A DNA stretch of 64,000 nucleotides, from contig CM072884.1 in the NCBI GenBank assembly GCA_037013685.1, positions 105,513,548-105,577,547 on the forward strand. Direction: 5' to 3'. The stretch is from Acridotheres tristis (Eukaryota; Chordata; Aves; Passeriformes; Sturnidae). The notes below the pieces were generated by a model. The model was not told the DNA's origin. It was given only the letters and a program-made list of their open reading frames with translations, and searched no databases. Positions within the stretch are counted from its first letter, which is position 1, and every line of letters starts with the position of its first letter. Below, piece after piece: positions 63,501 through 64,000 of the stretch. A program made the translations under genes and the position numbers.

Positions 63501-64000
63501 TCTCAAATTACCGAATCAGCTTTATTCCAATTTTCTAACAAGAGCAATTTTGACAGAATACTTCTGCCCATCAGACTTTCAAAACGTCTCATGCACAGCA
63601 GTGTACTGGGTACTTCACAAAACTTACAATTATTAAAGTCTCCTTTAATTGTGCTTTTATAATGGATTACCTCATATAGCATATTTTATTACTGATTACC
63701 TTACATTTGAAGATGTTCATGTATTTCAGTTAATTTTTTTCCTCTCACTCAGGAGCCTGGCAAAGTGTGGAAGTCAGAAAAGTGGGCTTATATGTCTCCT
63801 CTCTGCAACAGACAGAACCACAGGAAATCTGTACCTTGGTATCCTTGATATCCACCTACTCATACAACCAGACAGTCAACCAGTCTGGACTCAGAAAATC
63901 CCTATGCAAATGTGCAACCAGCTGTTCTGATAATGGGGGAAAAAACTCATTCTGAAATATGAGTGGGATTGAGAGTAAATTCCTGCATATTCTGCCCAGG
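60511..64000. other. Non-coding unique DNA to the window end
   Basis: A GC-richer patch at 60660-60780 (frame 60494-60793, 99 codons, no motif) is followed by AT-rich DNA. No recognised transposon, exon or RNA gene. Sequence around 61780-61990 is even in composition and free of low complexity, and would be the first place here to test for conserved non-coding DNA. Confidence 0.5.

Overview
This window is nuclear DNA from a vertebrate, almost certainly a bird and probably a songbird. The organism call rests on the repeats. Fragments of CR1 LINEs make up nearly all the recognisable interspersed DNA, and they have typical avian 3' ends (tandem ATTCTATG/ATTCTGTG-type octamers). There are also two avian-type endogenous-retrovirus solo LTRs. 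I see no mammalian Alu/L1/B-type repeats and no bacterial features. The background is AT-rich, with many short A and T tracts. I found no open reading frame with a recognisable cellular protein, no exon set with matching splice sites and no tRNA, rRNA or other RNA gene. The window is best read as a gene desert or the inside of a very long intron.

Layout. 1-13.0 kb: AT-rich unique DNA with a GGTT/GGT low-complexity patch near 3.05 kb and a GTT microsatellite near 5.2 kb. 13.0-14.36 kb: an antisense CR1 fragment split by a 528-bp solo LTR (13553-14080) that still has CCAAT boxes, a TATA box and a polyadenylation signal. 18.6 kb: a sense CR1 3' end. 23.07-23.13 kb: an ancient palindromic repeat. 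23.34-23.96 kb: the only clear CpG island, holding a run of 23 G and ending in a TATA box; it is the best candidate promoter. 30.81-30.96 kb: a decayed reverse-transcriptase C-terminus from a LINE that looks older than the CR1 copies. 31.26-31.81 kb: a second sense CR1. 31.9-41.5 kb: unique AT-rich DNA with homopolymers. 41.5-46.8 kb: a short CR1, a 74-nt perfect-arm hairpin at 43.5 kb and the largest CR1 copy (1.5 kb, antisense, reverse transcriptase broken). 46.8-57.5 kb: unique DNA with two small direct duplications. 57.5-60.5 kb: a cluster of three CR1 fragments, a TTG microsatellite, a GC-rich block with a 23-bp tandem repeat, and a complete solo LTR (59400-59993) flanked by a perfect 5-bp target duplication. 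60.5-64 kb: no recognised repeat.

No genes work together here. All coding traces are dead retrotransposon sequence. Items worth a follow-up are the orphan CpG island, the 43.5-kb hairpin, the old LINE relic, the LTR nested in CR1, and the GC-rich tandem-repeat block at 57.7-58.06 kb. I did not find a previously undescribed biological system that I could defend from the sequence alone.
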